From assembly GCA_022577435.1 (NCBI GenBank), contig JAKOON010000032.1:4821047-4885046 (forward strand): a stretch of 64,000 nt of DNA, given 5' to 3'. The position numbers and the translations under genes were made by a program. Below the pieces are notes generated by a model. The model saw only the letters and a program-made list of their open reading frames with translations, did not search any database and had not been told where the DNA came from. Positions 59,101-64,000 of this stretch are shown piece after piece. The stretch comes from Embiotoca jacksoni (taxonomy: Eukaryota; Chordata; Actinopteri; Embiotocidae). Every line of letters begins with the position of its first letter. Position 1 is the stretch's first letter.

Positions 59101-61849
59101 CAACATAGCTACGTGGTTTGATGACACGGTTGGTCGGCCAGTAGGTCGACCACTTTACATTTACATTTTCTTAAATGATCTCCTGAACCAGAGACAGTAG
59201 AAAAATCTCCTGTCACTTCACAACTACACCAGCAAAACTACAGTAAAAAAAAAATGTCCCATCATCCTCGGCTCTACCTTGTGTTTAATACTCAGCAAAT
59301 GCTGAGCATGCTAAGCTAAACTGAGACGGTGAACATCATACCTATAAACAACAGCATAGTCATGCCTGCGTGGTGCGTGCATGGCGGTCGCAGTATTTCT
59401 TGATTTATATTTCCACCCCTACGTTAACAGGTTAGAACAGCCATCTGTGTTTTAGACGTGTGTCACGTCGTGCACACGTCATGCAGGCAGTGAGACCCAC
59501 AACTAGAGGCTCTATGTTTCATCTGCCGCAAAGCAGAACCAAGTGCAACGCAAGCTTCTTTGCTGGTTTCACAATGACGCAGTTCTCATTTTGACATCCA
59601 TCATCCAATAACAAATTTAAACCCATCTATCTGAGTGCCCATGGACATGTTGGTCTTAAAATAAGTTGTGGTCAGCTGCATTTTTAGTCCATTGGTAGCA
59701 GCAGGGAGTGAATGATAAAAAAAAAAACATGGTCTCAAGTCAATTGCGCAGTATTTTACTATTATTTGAAGGGCTCATTAGTAAAAGAATAGTGTCCTGA
59801 ATGCACTTGCACCATGCACTTTGATCGTTCAAATATTGCCTTTACCCTTATTAAACAAAGCCTCGGCTGATTTTTAATATCACACATTTTCAGGGTGAAA
59901 AGTATACCATTTGATCAACAACATCCAGGTAGTCAATGGTATCACAAACTGGCACAAAATATGAAGCTATAAAATTTAAAAAACCCTAATTGGTCAAATC
60001 TTAGTGTGAATATGTATATGTGAGTGTGGGGCTGCTGGATGAACATCTTAAAGTACCCTGTCAAGAACGGAGCTCAGTCAACCATTCAGTGATGTTCAGC
60101 AGAAGCAGAGCGCCTTTTGTCATCTGACATTCACACAGATAAACACACACACCCTAATTCCTTGAAGATTTCTTTTTTTTTTTTTACCATGAAGGATATT
60201 AATGACAGCTCTTTCATTTTGGAGGCCACGAGAAGCTTAATAGGTAATGCAGTGATAAGCACATTCTCCTGTGTATAAGAAGACAAATGGCCTCATTAGC
60301 CCAGAGTGAAGTAGGGGAGTGTTGTCAAAGCAGGAAACATGATGTATCCTGTTGGGTTAAACCAACATGTAAATGACTAAACCTTCTGAAATTAATGGGA
60401 TATCATGGTCGCATACAAAATACAGCGTGGCACCAACAAGACCTGGGACAAGCTGTTATTGAAGGTCTTCTCACAAATGATAATGGAATTCAATTAGGCT
60501 AATTTGAGTGTTCTGATTTCCTCAGAAATATTTAATTACTAAATTTTAATTTAGATTTATAATGTGACTGTTAGTACAAACCTAGAAGCCCCATGTAGCT
60601 GAATGAATTAAAACATGTCCTTGGAGTAAGTAAATCATTTCTCCTCCTGACTCGCGTATCTGTCCTCATCTGTCAATAACACAAGTCTCTACGTTTTGCC
60701 TCCTGTCAGTCAGGTTTGTGTGGTTAGCAATGAGCTACCAGAGACAACAAGAAGGCAAAAAAGTACCACATAGTATTGGAATCTAAGTCAGCACGGGCAG
60801 ATAGACTATCGATCTTAACGCACAGAGCCACAGAATAGTGGCATCCACACATTCAATTTCTCTTTTTCTTCCTCTCTCGCTGTACATTTTGCCCTTTTGG
60901 ACAAACTGAGCAAATCAAATGTTAAAGATAAAGCTAAAGGTATGACATCAGATTGGTTACCCTCCACAGAGCTGCATAGGCTAGCTGAAAACGTAATAAC
61001 CTGTAATTGCTTTAATACCATGGATAGATTCCCTTTTGTTTGTTTGTTTTAGAGCTATTATTCAAATCTAGGGTGATGTGGGATTTAGGGCTGCTGTGTA
61101 TAAATAGAAGTGACTCAACATGAGTCAGATCGGATAGAGGAAGTGTGTTATTTTTTTAATATTTGATCTGATGCTACACCTCAATATGCATAATCATAAA
61201 ATCTATAGCAGAGTCCTAAAACAACAAGATGTTTCTTTATGTCTGTGAGGAAAAGGGAAACAGAAGAAAATCAACGAAGAAAATGTCACAAAAAGTTCAG
61301 AGACACTGAATGAATTATGAGACGATATACATGCTGAGACATGAGGGTCTCTCTGGCTGTTACTAGGCAACGGCTTCGTCCAATTGTTGGTTTAGTAATA
61401 CTGACAAAGATAGTGAGAGCAAAGCATTTCTATTTTAAGAGTATATTCTCTAACACAATATAAAATACAGTAGATGATCATTAATTATTCTATTTTTGGC
61501 AAGTTGTCGCTATTTGAAACAAAGACAAGTAATATTTTTACATCTCACTACAGAAGCCATAAAACTCATCAACAGTTGAGCTGATCGCGATGGTCACTAT
61601 ATTTTGTGATTATGATGCACTTGCAACAGAGATTGGTGACTGTCATCAATCTTTGTGTGTCTTTCAACTTTTTCCCCTTTCTTTTAATCTGTATATAATC
61701 ATAATTTCCAGTTTGTACCTTTAAGGACAAATTTTGTATTATGAATGGAAGTGAACTGAAATGTGGCCCGATAAACTGACTTATGTACTAACTGCACCGC
61801 CCTCATTACATTACTCAGTATTAATCAGCTACACTCATATATTCATTGA

Positions 61850-62650
61850 AAATATTAAACATTACATTACATTTCATTTAGCTGACGCTTTTATCCAAAG
61901 CGACTTACAATAAGTGCATTTCAAACATGAGGGTACAAAACCCAGAACAACAGGAATCAAGAAAATACAATTTCTTCAAGAAAGCCAAACTACAAAGTGC
62001 TATCAGTAAGCGTCATTTTAAGCGCTACTAAAGTTCTACTGTTCAAGGTAAAGTCTGAAGAGGTGTGTTTTTAGTTTGCGGCAGAAGATGTACAGTTTCT
62101 GCTGTCCTGATGTCGGTGGGGAGCTCATTCACCATTTAGGAGCCAGGACAGCAAACAGTCGTGATTGTGTTGAGTGTTTAGCTCGCAGTGAGGGAGGGAC
62201 AAGCTGATTGGTAGAAGCAGAGCGGAGGGAACGGGCTTGGATGTAAGGTTGGACCATGTCCTGGATGTAGACTGGACCCGATCTGTTCGCAGCGCGGTAC
62301 ACAAGTACCAATGTTTTGAAACGGATGCGGGCAGCTACTGGTAACCAGTGAAGGGAGTGGAGGAGGAGGAGGAAGAGGAGGAGGAGGAGGAGTGTGAGTG
62401 AATTTAGGAGGTTAAAGACCAGTCGAGCTGCGGCGTTCTGGATGAGCTGCAGCGGTCGGATGGAGCTAACAGGTAGACCTGCCAGGAGGGAGTTACAGTA
62501 GTCCAGACGTGAGAGGACCAGAGCCTGGACCAGAGCCTGGACCAGAGCCTGGACCGCCTTCTGAGTGAGAAGAGGACGTATTCTCCTGATGTTGTGCAGC
62601 ATGTATCTACAGGAACGCGTCATTGCAGCGATGTTGGTGATGGCCATTTT
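61850..62650 (-). mobile_element. 5'-truncated L2-type LINE
   Basis: The minus-strand frame at 62129-62647 encodes the end of a non-LTR reverse transcriptase: LSRLDYCNSLLAGLPVSSIR, PLQLIQNAAARLVFN, LHWLPVAARIRFKTLVLVYR and LVPPSLRAKHSTQSRLFAVL followed by APKW. It is followed by the L2 3' end (complement GTCGCTTTGGATAAAAGCGT at about 61890-61910) and a short ATGTAATGTAAT tail near 61858. The reading frame is open but carries two expansions: VQALVQALVQALV from a 12-bp repeat, and a Leu run from a GGA repeat (about 62358-62393). It lacks the catalytic RT core and the endonuclease, so it cannot be active. Confidence 0.85.
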
Positions 62651-62699
62651 AAAAAAAAGAGACCATTCAATATTCCCTAGGAATCATTTATTATTGATT

Positions 62700-63060
62700 A
62701 TTTAAAGCCCGTAGACTGTATATAAAAGTGGATGTAGCTTCCGGGTCTAGAAAATAAGGCCGATACAGAGTGTCTTAAACTGCAAAAAAGTTGTTTTGGT
62801 GTTGTTAGCTTAAGTCACTCCTTTTTATTAGTTTCCTGGCGGTCCGTCTGAAAATAATCCCGTCATTAATCCAAATTAAGCCTCAAAAAGATATGTTTTT
62901 GGGGGGCGTGTTTAATTGATTTACAGGTCTGTGGTGCAGTCAGGTTTCCTGCTCGGTAGGCGGAAAGTAGTATCAGATCTATTCAGATCCACCGCTCAAC
63001 TCCTCCCCAGCTCACAAACCAATGCCAATGGGTGACATCACTGTTGGTTGCCGCTGGTAA
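62700..63060. repeat. probable dispersed repeat
   Basis: GTAGACTGTATATAAAAGTG with GATGTAGCTTCCGGGTC, and later CCAATGGGTGACATCACTGT, are words I recall from a common fish repeat, usually found close together. The exact borders are unclear. Confidence 0.35.
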
Positions 63061-64000
63061 AAGACCCCACTAACCCCACCCACTGCACATGCACACACAA
63101 AGAGAAACAGAATCACTTATGCTGTGAACTTAGATTCAACAAATGTCAAAAAACTTGAAAAACCCTCGTTTTTGCCAAAGCTGATGAGAAGCACGTCCTT
63201 AGCCATCATAGAGATTTCAGTGCACCTCCGTTCTGTTTGGATTTTTGAAGAAGTTCCACACAGAACATTTGGACGGTTGTCGCCATCTACACGTTTCTGC
63301 TGTTTAGATTGTAGCATCTACTCGCACAGCTCCAAACACGTTTGTGAAACATTCCTGTTCTCCTCCTTTTGTCGCTTAATGGTGGTTATCAAACAGCTTT
63401 TATGTGTATTACAGCCACCTTCTGGCGGGTTCCGGTAAAAACATGAGGAAAATATATTATTTATGACAAGAAGATATTTAGAGAAATTATTTTTTAAAAA
63501 AATTAACAATTTGATGGCTTTTCAAAAATTTTAAACTCACAAGCTATTTTCAATTTATTGTAGTTTCCATTTCCAACATAATTACTCAACTCATGAAGCC
63601 TGAAGTCAGATCTGCATCACCAGACCTGCAGCATGCCAGAGGTAAGAAAGGCTACTTAGTGCTGTTCACAGTCCAGCATTTCCTCCGACCTTGTGTGCTG
63701 GTCAAAGACACATACTGCGCTAATTATAGCCCTAAGCCTCCTAAAAAAAACATATTTTTTTCTCTCCCTGTCGGGTCACATTGGCACAAACACGTCCTGA
63801 CCCAGCAAGAGGCAGGGCAGCCTCAGTAAGGAAAGTTCCTTCCGTTGAGGGAGCCTGCGAATGATTTATACTGAAGTTTTTTAGGATCAGCTTGGCAAAA
63901 GCCCAAGAGATTTACCTTGAAGCCTGAAGTATGACAGAGCAATATCAGACAGAGGTGCGGGTGGTCGTCTACCGCATCTGTGAGGAAGCAACAGGATACA

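Larger units (their letters stand above)
54135..64000 (-). other. lrp8 5' intron sequence (LA1 side), incomplete
   Basis: At least 9.9 kb upstream of the LA2 exon. I searched for an LA1-like exon (DCxDxSDE pattern) and a signal peptide exon and saw neither. The stretch holds a CA repeat, a tRNA-derived SINE, another dispersed repeat at about 55880-56150, an L2 LINE copy and a fish-type repeat near 62700-63060. No other gene was recognised. Confidence 0.6.

Overview
The window is vertebrate genomic DNA, most likely from a ray-finned fish. It has long introns, many long (CA/TG)n microsatellites, a 5'-truncated L2-type LINE with the typical fish 3' end, a tRNA-derived SINE and several short inverted-repeat transposon relics. 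All convincing protein-coding sequence belongs to one gene on the minus strand: lrp8 (low-density lipoprotein receptor-related protein 8, also called apolipoprotein E receptor 2).

Sixteen lrp8 exons can be placed with consensus AG/GT borders and a fully consistent reading frame (about 930 codons). Transcription runs from right to left. In order the exons encode: LDLR class A module LA2 (54012-54134), LA3 (42765-42893), LA4-LA6 in one exon (30392-30784), LA7 (27518-27640), LA8 (25006-25128), EGF-A (21805-21924), EGF-B (21173-21298), five exons of the six-bladed YWTD propeller (17148-17319, 14140-14367, 11349-11467, 10660-10799, 6851-6992), EGF-C (6011-6163), a Ser/Thr-rich O-glycosylation stalk (4500-4790), the start of the transmembrane helix (3521-3589), and the rest of the helix plus the cytoplasmic tail with its NPxY motif and stop codon (1590-1933). 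The eight exons from EGF-A to EGF-C have the same lengths as the matching LDLR exons (120, 126, 172, 228, 119, 140, 142 and 153 bp). The first exons (5' UTR, signal peptide, LA1) were not found and probably lie beyond 64000, so the gene is 5'-partial here.

The modules act together in one surface receptor. LA modules bind ligands such as Reelin and apoE-type lipoproteins, the EGF and propeller block handles ligand release, the stalk spaces the head from the membrane, and the NFDNPVY motif recruits PTB adaptors such as Dab1. The tail after the conserved HIGRT segment is unusual: it is His/Gly-rich and ends without the acidic C-terminus known from mammalian LRP8, VLDLR and LDLR.

The rest is intron and 3' flank. 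It holds at least nine simple-repeat tracts. One is a (TG)43 tract, in the sense of the transcript, ending 12 bases before the acceptor of a propeller exon. It also holds an L2 LINE (61850-62650), a decayed L2 relic (about 45000-45540), a tRNA-derived SINE (55340-55627), several inverted-repeat elements (9101-9578, 16090-16991, 26980-27160, 29131-29710, 34284-34823, 39004-39190), a perfect 56-bp tandem duplication (32061-32172) and a CATG-rich palindromic block (48501-48775). No second host protein gene, tRNA gene, known snRNA or CRISPR array is supported. No clearly novel multi-gene system was found. The most notable items are the divergent receptor tail, the splice-site-adjacent TG tract and an unidentified GC-rich structured block in an intron (14870-15135).
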